A stretch of 64,000 nucleotides of DNA from NCBI RefSeq assembly GCF_021155775.2, contig NC_060233.1, forward strand, positions 5,250,501-5,314,500, in the 5' to 3' direction. Position 1 is the first letter of the stretch. Each line of letters opens with the position of its first letter. The notes below the pieces were generated by a model, which had not been told where the DNA came from, ran no database searches, and worked only from the letters and a program-made list of their open reading frames with translations. The translations under genes and the position numbers were made by a program. Below, in pieces: positions 1 through 15,042 of the stretch. Source of the DNA: Neodiprion pinetum. Taxonomy: Eukaryota > Arthropoda > Insecta > Hymenoptera > Diprionidae.

Positions 1-3000
1 ATAGAGGAGATATAAAATGGAACGACGAAGGCGGTGTCTAATACATTATATATATGATGAGCGGCAGGAGGGTTATTAACGTCATTCTGCGTCCGTTCGG
101 CTCGCGGTGAGTGAAAAAAAGAGAGAGAAAAAAAAAAGAAAGAAATTGAAAATAATAAAATTCGAACACCCTATACTACCGAACACGTTAATAACGACCG
201 AAAATAAAAGTATAACGTATTCAGCGGCATAGGGTATAATTGATAATGGAGAAAAAAATTTTTAGAACCCGAGAAAGTGTTTCGAAATGCACGTCCAGGT
301 TGAGGATCCCTCCGACTGTGCACCCCGTAGCGAAGAAGGTGAACCTTCTCTTACCTTCGCAGTCGGAGCCGTCAATCATGTTGCTTCTCTCGCGGTATGT
401 CGGGAGAATTTTTTGATGCTGATGCACCGCCACCTGTGATGCAGCTAGCTGATGATTACAGACTGAAACTGATTTCTTGGAAGATTCTTTCGAAATAGTT
501 AAATTTACTGCCGAATGGGGCGGAAACTCATTCGCGAATCTGATGCGAGTTATAATACGTCCGAATCTGAGAACTTGGAGCAACGTTAAGAACCCCTGTA
601 TCATAGTCGCGGTGTGCACGTATTTATTATCGCGGTCGATTTGTTACCTCGGAGTACAATCTGCCACGGGCTGAAGAAGATCAGCGCATTCTTGCCGAGG
701 AATAGGTAAGAGGTGAGAGGAAGAAGGAGGGAATATACACCGCAAAGTAAACGTGGCAAGAAGAGGAGTCGAGTTGTTTGTCCCGTCCGTCTGTCCGCTT
801 GCCCGCCCGCTATTGAAGCGCCAGTCGAGTCATTCCTGGCTGCATCCATGTGAACAGAGTGGATGGAAAGGATGCAGTCAGTCAGCCAGCCAACCAGCCA
901 GCCAGGAAGGAAGGTTGCCGGTACAAGGGGGATCGGTGGTGGGCATAAGTACCCGCGGACCATTCGAACGCAGATAAATATTGCATGACGTCGGGATGTC
1001 GAATAGAAAATGCCGTAAATAATACTCCATTTGTAATTTACGGTCAACCACGTCGACTGACGTACAAGAGACGCCTTCTTCCCTTCTCTATCCAATGAAC
1101 GAACTCTCTACCTTGCAAACAGCCACAAGATATCACAGACAAAGAGGACCAAGTCTTTACCTAAAGTAGTTGAACTACCTCGTTGGGGGTCAACGTCGTT
1201 AATAAGTAGCTGTGCTTATGTGTGATTAGTTTTAGTTACCTAGGTACCAGGGTGGATGCGCCATTTGTGGTTACATTAAAAATTCTACATTCATCGATGT
1301 CACTGTTCAGTTGCTCAATTCGTTACTCAAATCCTACTTCGAGCAACTTTTAGACAGAAGTTCTTCTTCTCGACTCGTGGTGCATTTTATCATTTATAAA
1401 GATTGGCGCGTAATTATACGGATCAAAACATTTGATTACAGGTCATGATCACGGCCAAAATTAATACGTCTACCATGTATCGTGAGATGTGGGAGTGAAT
1501 CCGGTCAGTCCCGTTGACGGTGACGTGTGTTCGCTGAGCGAGCAGGTAGTTTCGAGTTTTTGGGGGCCTTTCTGCGTTCGATTGGAAGGTTTTCCAGGCA
1601 GTTCTCGGAAGCCTGTCTGGCCTATTGTCGGAGGAACTTTGACTTCGCTCATTGGAGTTGGTACACAACCATTGTTTGGGATTGCCGGGATAGTCGTCGA
1701 GTCGCGAAGAAGAGACGTGCGCGGGTTCCGGGAACCTCGAGAGGTTGGAGGAGGGCAGTCGAGAGTACCTGTTGGGATGTTCGTGTACCGGTCGCGTGGC
1801 CTTCGACGTGCGTCGAATCCCGAATGATCCCTTGGGAAGAAGAGAAGCGACGAAAGACGGCTCAGAGAGACTACGGTCACTATTTATTTTTTTTACCACG
1901 TCGTCGCATTTAGCAATTATCACCAAACGACGTGCGAAACGCCTCCGAAAATTTCTACGACATCGATATACCGATATGGTGCTGAGGGATAGATTCGTCA
2001 CCTTACTTGAACACGTTTCCTTGCCTCGTTAGCGAAGCTTACACCGCGGCGAGGTGAGGAGACCGAGCCGAAGTATCCTCGACGTTATACGTCCTCCGGG
2101 TTACAAGAACTGGAAACTTCATGGCCTCCCTCCCGTATTTCTTCTACCTACCAGCCGCTCGAGATGTCCGATGATTATCGCTCTGGCTACGAAGACGTTT
2201 CTCCGACTTGAGATCGTCGCTTTCGTTCCTCTTATTCCATGTACCACCGATCATGGTCTATTTATACTATTTATTCCGACAAACAGAGATCGTTATAAAT
2301 ATTTATCGCCGGATATAATACTTGCCTGGTATATATACACATACACATATATGTCACCTAAGCCTGATTTATTATACCGTCAGGCTTTCCAATATTGAAA
2401 CAAAAAAAACAAAAAAAAAAAAACATACTCGCTAATCAATTATTATTCTTTTTTTTTTTGGCTGGTTAACAATCCAAAAACGAAACTGTCGAAGCAGCGA
2501 GACACGCGTTGGGAGGTAAGGGAATAAAACGGTCTGCAGCCGGCACCTTGTTTATTGAATCTTGAATATCATCTTATTAGACCGTTTATGTACTAGTATT
2601 TATAATGCGCACCGAAGGCGGGTAACGCAACTATTAATCAACGCCAAGTGAAACGCGATTTACGACTCCTGGTTAACCCGCAATTAGAACACGGTGTTGA
2701 ACGCACTTCGTCAACCTGTCGAAAAACGATTTCCAGCCTTATTCGATTTATTTAGCTTATAGTTCCGAGCACTCGACTTGTCAAATTATATAGAAACTGT
2801 TGAAAATAATAGGAAAATGGTAAATATTTTTGGATAAGTTGTACGTGTTACGTCGATCCTCGATCCACCGGATTATTTTCTCATGCGATTTTAGTTACAC
2901 GGTTTCGAGAGGATAGAGGTACCCAAGGATAGGTACCTGTATTAAGTCGCGAAGCTTGTTTTTAAAAAACATATTTCAAGCCGTTGAGCAGTTCCAAGCT

Positions 3001-4833
3001 TAACTAGGAGATGCTCATTACGTAGGAAATTGTTGCCTCGATGGTTTTAACACCACGCTTGAATGACCGCAGCTAATTATATAAACGGCTGGACGACGAA
3101 GGCGAAAGGATATAAGGAAGAAGAGATCGGTGGTTGAGCTTCAAGTTCTTCAGCAAGGATCGCAAACGCGGTGCGAACTTTATCGCATTTCGATTTCCTT
3201 TAGAATACCACCTCAACTCGTTTTAATAACCTGAGGAAAAAATCTCATCGTCTACAAGCCGTCCTATAATTGCACGGACCCCTTGAGGCCACCAAAGGTC
3301 CCCTCCCATTTTCATTTTCATTATGCCTCGCGATGCGATCGCATCCGATAACCCTTGAGTTAGACAGACTTTGTCAAGCGGGGTTACGAAGTTTTGCTTA
3401 ACCCGGAACGCGATTATCCCGTCGTTGTCGTCGTCGTCGCTATGCCGCTCTCTGATCCGACAGCAGCTGCTTCCTTATGGGCCCGGTCTATTGACGTTGG
3501 TTCTGCGTACCTACAACCTATCCCCGTGCACCTCCTATCACCTTATTATCGCTATTATTGTTATTAACGAACGGAAACTGCGTCTCGCACGGCGTTCAGT
3601 GTGCGAGTATAATGTGCATGTAGCTACCTACCTTCGTATGCAATGTGCAGCTTGCCCGAGCAGCAGAAGTGCGATAACTCCTGGCCGGCATCTATGAAAC
3701 GAACAAACGACCAGTCGGCCGCAGAATCGCAGACCGTGAATGATAAATGGATTTATAACTAGAATTGCAAGCGTCGAAAATCACGGCTGGTGCTTAAAAA
3801 ACAAACAAACACGCGTTATACTGGCTGTCCGTATGCACCAAGGATCGAAACAACACGCCTTTCGTTAGAACGTACGATTAAACTACGAATTTGCAAACCT
3901 CGAGCATATAGAACCAACGATCTCGACGACCGAGTGCCTGCGGAAGGTGCGGATACGGGATCATCGGCGACGCGTTCTATCGCCATCCTCGGGAGACGTG
4001 GGGGGTTTTAAAAAATGAAAATTGGACGCAGGCCGCTCGTCGCAGTACAGTTATCTTTCCTATTGAGAATCTCGGCGCGCCACGGCAACGCGGGTCAGAG
4101 TTCACACCTGGGGTCCGGCCGGGGACATTCCCGGAGGGGGGAAAGACAAGTCCTTCCTTTCAATACAACGGGAAAAAGATGGATATTAGGTCGAACGTTC
4201 GAGGACCTGGGACAAAAATGATAGGAGGAACGGAATTAAAATTACAGGTGATCGGTGAAGGAGAACGTAGAACTGCAAGATAGGAATGCTAGAGCGAAGA
4301 TTATATTTAGTGGGTGGGGTAAGTAAGTGTAGCAGTTATCGAGACGTTTAGAACCAATTACTGACCCTTTCATTTTTCAAAATTATAAATTGACCGCATA
4401 GATTGTTAATTTCTCGACGACCAAAACCAATTGCTAGATGATTGGATACTACAAATTTATTTTTTGGCAATTTTGGAACTCAGTGTCAAACAGATACAGC
4501 CAAGAAAGGTCAATAATTGGGACAGGGTCAATGACTGGTACCCTTACCTTTAGCCCGCTGTGCATTGTGACCTGCGCCCCATCTTCTGGTGTATAGTCTT
4601 TGTGTATCTACTCGTTGCACAGAGGCGGTTGTGAACCTCCAGGATGGGAGGCAGAATCGAGATAATCTTTCCTACGTCAATGATAAATTGGCGAGGAAAT
4701 TATCTCGAGGCTTCTGGGAGCGGAAAAGACGAGGCTAAATAATTGTCACGCGGATATTCATTTATTTCTATGAAAACTGCATCGTCTCAACTCTGACCCA
4801 TCGTATCTTGTTTCACTGCTATCTAGATTCTTA

Positions 4834-4917
4834 TTCTTCTTCTTCTTCTTCTTCTTATGGTTTCTTTTTCTACTTCTCGGTCTTTTGCAACCGCTACTGC
4901 TTCTTCTTCTTCTTCTT
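4834..4917. repeat. TTC microsatellite, two blocks
   Basis: TTC/CTT runs at about 4834-4856 and 4901-4917, separated by a T/C-rich stretch. Strong pyrimidine strand bias. Confidence 0.9.
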
Positions 4918-7662
4918 TTGCAACCTCTTCTTCCTCTTCCTGACTCCCAGATTCAGGCTCCCTTAACTCCGAGCTGTGAAACCTAGCTACCGAGTAACAA
5001 CACGCCAGTAGTGATTCAGTCCGCTACTGCGAAAACAAGTCACGAACCAAACAACTCTGACGAGTCTCATAATTTCCCATCTTGCAATCAGATCAGACAC
5101 AACCAATGTTAATAATTTATGCGATGGAATTTGACGTGCACATCAAAAAGCTGGTCTCATATTTTCATGGTGAATACGTACGATCGGATATCTGCTAAAA
5201 AAAAGTATGAATGGCTGTATCAAAAGAGAATAATTCAAGGACTGTTGCTGTTTGTTGATACTTAAATTTTTCTATTTTTTATACTCAATTTTGAAATATT
5301 GCTTTCCTATGTTTCGTGATTCCTGCTGTTGTTGTTCTTGTGTGTTGGTCTTTTCTTTTTTCTTTTCTAATGAATGATAAATTCGCAGTATAATTGGGTC
5401 TTGTTCTGGTCTCGGCAGGAGCCTAGTCAAGGTGTACGGATGCCTTGGTTATAATATGCTTCCCTATGAGCATGACGATGACCAATCAAGTTACCGGGGT
5501 AATCAATCCGTAATTGAGTTTATTAAACGAGCCTTGGTTTAATCCTGTAAAAGCACAGTTAGTCTTCCGCTAAGTTTTAACCGGTATGACCGTGACAGGT
5601 GCCCGCGTATAATGGGGGCCAGAATAATCTCACCCCGATTGTTTGGCGCCTGTAAAAACCTGCCACTGGATCGCATTCCTCGCCCGGACGGTTACTCGAT
5701 CATCGTTTCTCGATTTTCTGCACTTATCGAACTGCGGCAGAAAATCTTCTACGAATTCGTAGACAAAATTATAGATCCAACCGAATCGGATGCCGTTTTG
5801 TAAACTTGATTGATTACGTGCGTATTCGACAAAAAATACAATGGTATACTTTTTCATAAAACGCAAAATTTCGTGAATTCAGTTTCCGAATTATTGTTCC
5901 AACGATTTTTGTTCAACGGATTTTCACTGATTTATATCCGGAATTATTATTCACCTGTTCCTCGTTATTTGTACACTCCTTATCTCTGCACGATTCACGT
6001 GATCGTTGATCGGTACCTCTCTCTTTCTTTTTATACCTATCTCGCTTTCAGAAGCGTGTGAATACCGTCGTTAGAAATTCATGAAATCGAGCACCTAATA
6101 ACTATGATCAACCGATCGTTCCTACGGTACATCGTGGAAATGTCTGTTTCCGGTCAAACAACAACCCGCGCGTATTTCCGGTTCCGTAAACACCTTTCCT
6201 GGTTTCTTCTCTTTCAATGCGGCATACGCGTACATACGTAGTACACACATAATCAAAAAATGCACGCTGCAATTCTCAAACTTTCTTTTCCACTGTGTAA
6301 ACTCATACATCTCCTATAAAATATCTACGAATCAATGTATACCTTCTCTCTCTCGCTCTCTCGCTTCCTCTCACTCTATTTCTTAATCGATTTTTTAAAA
6401 TCATACAACGGTACGATCTTGTTCGTTCAAACAAAGCAACATGGTGGGTGCGCGAAATTGTACGGGGTAAAAAATATGTAAATACGCTCGAGGCTTTCCG
6501 ATCAACGGTACGTCGTAACGCTACAGACACACCGTATGGTACATATTCGAACAACAGCTAATTTTTTGGGTCTGCAAATGCGATGTGAAACAATTAAAAG
6601 ACTGTCTAGATTCTGGGACGTTGAACTTGATCAGGCAGACCGTGGAGCCGAACAGTTCGATGGTTGCGGTTCATTGCCGTTATGACCTAGCTCTGTTGGC
6701 TTGTGCATGTGATCGCGCCAAAATATCGTGTGACTCTTTATTCTTATGACCCGAATGTGCCGGATGGACTCTTTTCGTACCGAGTGCGTCAGGTGCGACA
6801 GATGAATGTAGGGTTACAATTCGATCCTTTGTCCAAGAGTTTCCTGCGGAGCACTATGACCCTCCGTGTAATCTATAGGTATACCAACGAGAAGTTGTTG
6901 TTGAAGACCATGGTGTGGAAGTACGTAGCCAGGCTGGATGATGATGATTGCGTCGTTTCTTTGATCGTCCCCGCGGAAACCCGGTGTAATAATTCTTCGT
7001 CATTTTACGCGAGTATCTTGTATACCTGTAACGTCCGGCTCTATGCATATCGTGTATTAAGGATCTTGCAGTGATGCAGTTTGCTAAACGAGACCTTTTA
7101 CGGGAACTACGCAGCAGCCTACATTGAATCGTGACTCTATTACCCCTTGATTTATTCATAAATATAACCTGTACAATTGTGCGTCTATTGGTATATATGA
7201 TCGTGAGTGTGGTCTGATGTTTTTCACTGTTCTTTTTTTTTTTTTTTTACACATTTTTTTTTTGTTTTTCAGTCAGATTCCCGTGACTAAAGTACGTTGT
7301 ACGAAAATTTATCAAGACGGAAATGTGCTCCAGAAAGTTAACGACGCTGAAAGAAGTTATATGCGATTGTTGTTAAGGTTTAGAGGTATGACAAAATTTC
7401 GTGAGAACAGAGAGCCGGGCACGATGTATGATGATTTGTTCTCTTTGAGACAGACGTATTGTTATATGCGACGGTGTATAAATACAACTTGACGAGAAAA
7501 GATTCGATATTCACTATAAGACGTGAGAGACCTCTTCATGAATAAGTTATAATCGAAATTTGAACGTGCCAACTTGACCTGCTTATACATCTTGATGCAT
7601 ATGCATATTTTTCGAAGAGGTTTTTTTCTCTTTTTCTATCACTCATGCGGAATAGAAAAAAA

Positions 7663-7689
7663 TGAAGAAGAAGAAGAAGAAGAAGAAGA
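7663..7689. repeat. GAA microsatellite
   Basis: About nine GAA units, purine-rich strand. Confidence 0.93.
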
Positions 7690-10107
7690 GAATCCCTTTG
7701 ACGGAACAATTTTGGAATAGATTATACGCGCGTTGTGGTTATGGTCCCGGGATGATTTGTCGGATTTTAAATCTCGCGGACGTCGAAAGTTAGGCGAGAG
7801 TAAATCAATCAAGACGTATGTACGGTGCTAGACGTTTTACAAAGACGTCCTTTTCATTTTATTGCTTCGTCTCTGGCGCGCGTGTAGCTCTCTTGAATCA
7901 CGACGACGGCCTCCGAGGTGTCATTTCGCTCGTACGAACCACCCACGTGGCTAGGAGCCGATCCCGGCGATCCCGGCGATCCCCGCGATCCTTTTCTTCC
8001 TAAACGAGCGTTTCAAGGGCCCCAGGTTAAGCCCCGTGCCCCGGTCTGTACGTGTCTGTGTGCATGTCGCGCCCTCCTCGTCCATTCTACTCCCCCGACT
8101 TCGCTCCCTTCACAAACGCCTTGTGTGGTCTTGCACACGGGCCTTTGTTGTTGCTATTGTACCCACGCCGTGTGCTCCTTATCGCATAAGATACGATAAC
8201 CGATTGCGTTACTGCCACTTTTCCCAGCCACTCATCACGCCTCGTATCTCGCTAATAACAACTTTATTCCTTTCATTTTTTACACTTTCTTCTCTTCCAG
8301 GTAAGAGAATCAACCACTAGCTGATCGTTCTTTACCAGTCGGATACAATGTACCACTTGCAAAATAGATTTCGATCGATCTCACTCCTCAAACTTTACTT
8401 ACTGCTCGCATTAAGTTTGTTCCCGGAGTTGAGAGTTGGGCGAAAAGAATCGAAAGTGCTTCATTAGTATCGCGGCTTGATCTCTTCTCCTAATTTCTTT
8501 ACCGGATCGATATCTCACGTGTGGTTACCCGCATCTCATCCGCAAGGGCCATCAGACTTGCATTAGTCTAATTCGTTACTATAGTCGCTTTATCAAACCC
8601 CAGAAGGTTTTTATTGACGTGGAAAACGAGCCAGAAGCAACGGCCTATCTACTTTTGTCGGAGATGAACGGAGGTACTGACAACAAACGGAAATTCACTC
8701 GGCACAGTTAATGAGATCACGAAACGGTCATCAATCACAGACACGCGCTGCACCGCTCTCGTTCGAAACGTATAACATCGTCACGAATTTCACCGTAAAA
8801 TCGATCTCAATTATTTACGAAGAAAGAGAAAAGCTGCGGAGGCGGTTAACCAGTCTGTGATAAATGCGAAACAATTTCAGTCGGGTTTTACTGCTCGATT
8901 GCTTTCTTGAAGATTTTTCAACCGACTTCTGTACAGAATCGATTACGTACAGCTGGCGATAGGAGGTTTTATACATTCGAAAACCTCGGAATCTTGATTA
9001 TAAATTTGTTTTTATCGGAAGTTTGTTTATCATCCGACTGACGCAACTGTCAAAGGCTGAAAATAGAGAGTCTTACTTCAAGCAGGAGAGATTCGTGAAG
9101 CGTTTGATGATGACATAGTAGGGTCTGAGGATGAGATGGGAGGAGTGGATTCTCGCCACCCATGAATGATCATTACACGAGCATTACTTATGAATCTACG
9201 GTATTTTAGCAATAATTTACCCGCTCGTAATTCTCAACTAACTATCAGTTGGCGCAAGTGGGGTTATACCGTCATTCGGTTTTATGAGTTCAAGGGGCCA
9301 TTTCCCACGGGCTGATATTTGCCGAGAGCCTAAGCTCCGACCACAACAAGCCTGTATATGTATAGCAACCGGAGTGACTCGTCCGCTCGTGGCTTATTCG
9401 CCCCCATGGGAGGTCGTCGAGGATTCCCCCAGCTTTAAAATACGCTCATCTTATAATATAACCTGTACTTTGGGAGTGTCATCGTTAGGATAGAACGCCC
9501 GGTTGAACTTACCAAGATTTCCAACCTAATCGATGCCCTGCCTAATTGCCTCCTCTTTACTCTCTACTGCCCCGTTTTCGATTCTCTTGAAACTACCACC
9601 GGTCTTAATCGATCTCTTATTGCGTCCACGGGGATTTCACAAACCTACTTTGAGGGTGCGTTAAACCCTCTAAAAGCACTGATCTGATTAGATGAGACCA
9701 AACGTGGCGCATTCACGAGAGCAGCAGTCCTTCAATCGAATCTTAAGTACCCACGCTGCGCGACTCGATCAGCGATTTACGAAATCATCCCACTTCATCT
9801 TCGTCGAAAGAGGTCGAGCTTGCAGGCTGCGCATGATTTGCCTCGATCAGGATTCCGCAGTATGTCTCGATGACGACGTTTACCGTGAAAGGCAGAGCCC
9901 AGCCTCCGTTAGCTCTGCATTATCTTATTACACCCTGGCAGCAGCAGCAGCGGCACGTAGTCATCCTACATACGTCTGGTACTAAGAAGCTTGTTTATCC
10001 TCTCCCATGGGCGGTTTCCCACGACGAGAATTTTCAGATTACACCTTGTTTCGTACGTACGCATGCATGTGAATTTAGCCATCATCTCCAACACACCAAT
10101 GAACCTG

Positions 10108-10536
10108 CGCTGAGAAAAATTACATTTGTTACAGTATCTAGAAAAATTCAGTAAAACAGGTACCGTTGAGAAAAACTGTTTGATTATTGTTGGTATTACG
10201 AAAAACGAGGTACGCCCAACCATTTTGCGCTATCGTCGATCCTTTTTTGGCAATTGCAACGCAAAATCAGTTTGTGAGGTTTACTCTACTTTTTTAGTTA
10301 AACAAGTCTTTAACGTCAATTGATCGTTGCACAAGCATTAAATTTTCGCAACAGTTGCAAGAAAATATAGCAACGGTGATCGTAATGAGAAAAAATAGTA
10401 ACGGATACTAGACTTTCCGGTAACAACTAGAAAACTAATTTTCATTATCTACCTAGAACTATATTTTCCGATTGTGGTAAAAAATGAAAATAGTTAAGGA
10501 CTGAGCGGTAACTGGAACTAAAAATTTCTCCCAGTG
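10108..10536 (+). mobile_element. MITE copy 1 (429 bp), intact
   Basis: The sequence starts CGCTGAGAAAAATTAC and ends ...AAAAATTTCTCCCAGTG, an imperfect terminal inverted repeat. It is flanked on both sides by TG (10106-10107 and 10537-10538), a 2-bp direct repeat consistent with a target-site duplication. It shares its whole length with five other copies in this window. No open frame is shared between copies, so it is non-autonomous. Confidence 0.85.
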
Positions 10537-10755
10537 TGGTATACTCGATGACCGGAAACGTGCAGAACGCCTATGATGATTAGGTTTGTCCGCTGATCTG
10601 CACCGCTTCGGTTCGACGTTAAAAATCATTCTTCAAGCCCATATATCAAGCGCCGTTTACCCCACGAGGACGACGGTCCTGATTTCTTCATACCGAATGG
10701 CACCTCGCACCACCTTCACGTTTCTGTCTTATTTCTCACGTTATATCCGGTTTGA

Positions 10756-10761
<6 letters not shown>

Positions 10762-10796
<35 letters not shown>
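10762..10796. repeat. CT microsatellite
   Basis: About 17 uninterrupted CT units. Confidence 0.95.
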
Positions 10797-10799
<3 letters not shown>

Positions 10800-13700
10800 C
10801 TTGTGTTGTTAATCATACCTTACGTTTGACAGGATTGAATCGTTCGCGTTTGATTGTTTAATGTGGACCTTGTTGGCCTGTGACTCTCCCTACCAAGACC
10901 GACCGACCTTAAACCACAACTTTTCCCAGATAAAACGGAGTTAATGACGGGTTGTACTTTTGCTCGACGATCTGTTCCTCGTCTTTATGTATCTTTTTAT
11001 CTTATTTTCATCCTGTTTCTTTTCTTTATACTTATCTGTTCACTAGAAGCTGCAAGTGAGATATTGACAATTTGACCAAAAATTTCGAATTAAACATGTA
11101 CTAAAAATAATAAAATAAAATATTTACCGTGGTGTTCTTCATATCTAATCTTCCAAGCGGTAAAAATTTTCTCGTAACTATACATACACTTCTCTCGCAA
11201 TTCTACATTGCGATATGTACACGTTATGTATGCTATGCCGGGAATAATTATCATTTCTTTTATACCAGTAGTTAATTTCTCGCACAGCGCGGTGCGACAC
11301 AAGTTTAAAGCCCTCGAGCATTTTACTCTGTAAGAATAAATTTCGCCGGTATGGCAATTGCGTATAATACATATGTAAATGAATTTTCCAAATACGGGAT
11401 TAGTCGGGTTACATATCCAAAGTCCGTTTATGCATAGGAGCAGGTGGGAATTTAGCTCTTTACCTAACTTGTCGAATAAAAATCTATTAACGCTCGACCG
11501 ATGTCTCATAATTTGATCATATTTCGACAGAATTTTTTTTATTTTATGTTTGAATCACCGATCTCTGGTCTTGAACTAAAATTGGTTTGTGGGTGAGGCT
11601 GCTGTATGGCGTTATTCTCTCGTTTATTACAGTCGTACCCGGAAGTCCTTAGCGTTGTGATAATTTATTACCAGGTACATAAAACAAGGGGAATAAAATA
11701 TGAAGCGTGTAAAGCAAGAGTCCAAAGGTATGGGGAATATATAAGTTTTAACGACGAGACTGAGCTCGTTTCTACCAGCTCTTATACTACCTGCTACAGT
11801 GTTGCAGTGAAGACGAATGAAATCGGAGGAGAGCATTCTCATTGAATACAAAAAAAAACAAAAAAAAAACAACGTCCTGCAGTGCTCCACCTGCGATATC
11901 AGCCTCGGTGTTATTACTGTATACCCTTCGCACTTCACACCGCGATGCATAAAGAAAAGGGTATCGATTACCACTCGGCAATTAGCTCGCCAACCGATCG
12001 GTCGGGTGTTGTGCGGTTTAAGTGGTTTGCGTCATAATACCGGAGCCAGCATCTCATTTCTGAATTCAGTTCAAGCCACTTAAGTAGGAAGGCAGTTACC
12101 TACTTTGATAGAGTACCCATTTACCGAACGTTTGCTTAGCGTTTGGGCGATGGTTCGGCTACCTGCGATCAGACGTGTCTATGGGGCACCATTCGTCGCA
12201 CGTTACGCATACTCCCATACGGGGTCAATTGTGTTACACCTTTCACTGTATCTTTGGCTCTTATAGATTACCGGAGAAACCGGAAACTCCCGTCCACCAT
12301 TATTCCTGATTGATATTCGTCGGCTTTCAAACTCCAGGTCAATATGTATTACGAATAACTTGTTTACTCTTACTAAAATTTCATTGGGTTGAACGCCAAT
12401 GACCAACGTGGAAGTTGAAAGAGAGAAGAGATGGTCGCAGATGTGGAAATCAAAGAGAGTCGCACTTAATCGTCACTATGCAGACGACAGAAGTCGACCT
12501 ATGAAGTCCAAGCAAAAGTTCTATGTTCAAGTAAACCACGTCCAGGCTGGACAAGCGTAATGGTATAAGATACCGATAAATGGAGGCACACGCACCACTC
12601 GGAGGTTCGATGGGGCCCCATGGTAAACGGACAATCAAACCCGGAACTGCGGTTTGCTGAGGTACACTTGCATAATAATCTCCGGCGTCGAACGAACGAA
12701 TGAACGAATGAACGTGGTCACGCTCGGCCGGGACTTGCCGCCTGCCATGCACGCAATAGACCAACAAGCCGTAAGTATACTTGAGGTAATGACTATATGT
12801 GGAGTTGCGATGCGTACGGCCGTACAACTGTTGGCTGCTTTCGTATCTACCTGGGTACCTGGGATGCTGCCCGCGGCCATAGCAGCTCATCGCTCATCCA
12901 GGAATCAGGATTCAGCGCCAACGCCAAGAAACCCCGAAGAGTTCAAACCTATTGGTTCAAAGCTAAATGCGGTAATACCATTTGTTCAACGGTGTATTGA
13001 TGACAAGATTTAGTCAAACTTTGGAAAGTTTAACAAGAAAAAATCAAACGATTTTTGGACCTGTGCGTCTGTCTATAGGTCTAGATGAGAGTATGAGACG
13101 TGTCAAGTGAAGACGGTGGTAATGACCTCTTGGTCCGTAGTTTGTAATCTTAAACAGGAAATGCCTGTCTGCGCTTTGTTTGACGACGGAATGAGGGAGA
13201 CGGTAAATTGATTGGCAGTTTGCTAATTAACCAGCGCTCATCATGTATATTGTTTATCATACGCCGTTATGCGTATAGACAAGCTTTGACGTCGTTATAT
13301 AAATAGAACTCATAAACGGTGACCGTATAACTTCGTGGATCACTGAACTCTCTCTTCTTCTTCTCTCTCTCTCTCTCAACGATTCGGAACAATGAGAAAA
13401 GCGGATGTTTACTTGCGAGAATTTATTTTTCAAAAACAGAGGTATAATATTTTAGTAAATAAAAAATTGCATCCATATATCGCATTACCAAATATTCTAC
13501 GTATTCTCGATTTTTCCACTTGTCAACGGGGGATAATCGTTTGCTGAATAGCGACCTGTTGACTCGAGTTAGAAACCAGATAAAGATCTGGATAATTATA
13601 CGACTGCAGGAGCGAGGAACAATCGAGCTGTAACTGAGAAGATGAATCGTTTGGATAATAAATAGGTACTTACCTAGCCTGTTCATATTTTCGCATGAAA

Positions 13701-14302
13701 TGTCACTACAGTGAAAATTCTCTGAGGAGTAGTGTAGGTATAAGAATGAACGAGAAGCGGGAACGTGAAAAAAATAAATCGAGAATACAAAAGTACAGTA
13801 TCGCTGTCTCGTTTCTTTACTATTCAGAATTGATATATACAACAGGCACTACGACAGAGCAATAAATAATAGCTATGGCAAATCGTGCCGCGTCTCGAAG
13901 AGAAGAGAAAATATCAAAGTCGAGACTCGTCAGTTCCAATGCTGCTGCACAAAGTTTCACAATCCGTGTTCTATGGAACGAACGGCTAATCTGCATATCT
14001 CAGGGACGAGGTGATGATCGGTATTCTTGGGGTGCAAAAAAATAAATAAATGAATAAAAACCAACGACGAAGAATAAAAAGAATTAGCCGTGTAATTCCT
14101 GGGTTGGGACGGCTGAACAGCTGTTGCTGTTGATGCTGCGTTCGGTCTCCTCTTCTCCTTTCTCTGCACGGTCTGTCGAGCTTGGCGCATTATAAACTCG
14201 GTGCAAGAAGTTAAGAGGTAGCATTTAAGGAGTAAACGTAATTATTATCGCCCGAGAATCTCTCACTCTTCTTCATCTTCTTCCTTTGCTCCGGCTTCTG
14301 CG

Positions 14303-14324
14303 TCTTCTTCTTCTTCTTCTTCTT
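14303..14324. repeat. TTC microsatellite
   Basis: About seven TTC units within a T/C-rich tract. Confidence 0.9.
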
Positions 14325-15010
14325 AGGCAAGCGCCGGTATTAGATTATGAATTATAGTCGATCAAACGGCAAGCAGTCACCGTTAAGGAGACCATTACAA
14401 GAGGAAGACCTGAACTTACCGGCGGTAGCATCTACTCCCGGGTTCGCCGATGGGTCTACGAAGTCCCGTTTTCATCTCGTGTGCACACCTCGGTATAACT
14501 CGTGATTGCTGTTTAGACGCGATTAACACGTCAGATAGAGAAGATCACTTGTCACAACGACACGTCCGGAGTCTCTCACAATCAGCTCGACGTCTCACTA
14601 TTATAAAGCAGCCTCGAGTCTTATAATCCACGTGCACGTTTGCTTCCCGTAATTTACCCATCAAGTCTTTACATGCATACGTACATGATGTGCAATACTG
14701 TCGAAAAAACTGCTTCACTCGGTTTCTTCAACGCAATGTTATAATCAGTCGGAAGGGCTGGGTGAGAAATCAGAGTCACCAGGTATAATCGGACGAACGA
14801 ACGAACCTAACTTATGCTAATGAGGTGAATGTTATTAATCGTGTTGCAATAGATCGATATTGCACCATGACACCAATGCGAAATGACGGTCTTAGAACCC
14901 CCGGGGACATCAGAGGTCGGGAACCGATCACCTGACTCGGAAAAGGTTAACGTAGGTTCACAGCTACGCAGTTTTTGCGACATCGTGAAGGAGTGGAATG
15001 GATTGGGATA

Positions 15011-15042
15011 GAATGAAATGGAATGGAATGGAATGGAATGGA
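15011..15042. repeat. GGAAT pentanucleotide repeat
   Basis: About six near-perfect GAATG units. A shorter related run, GGAAC, occurs near 20918-20935. Confidence 0.88.

Noticed and set aside
1423..2001. 192-codon minus-strand open frame
   Set aside because: Three or more other frames are open over the same bases. The product is Arg/Ser-rich with no domain. It is explained by high G+C.
12654..13013. 119-codon + strand open frame with a GTAAGT donor inside
   Set aside because: It overlaps long open frames on the minus strand, has no recognised motif, and its composition gives no coding signal I could judge. Treated as chance.
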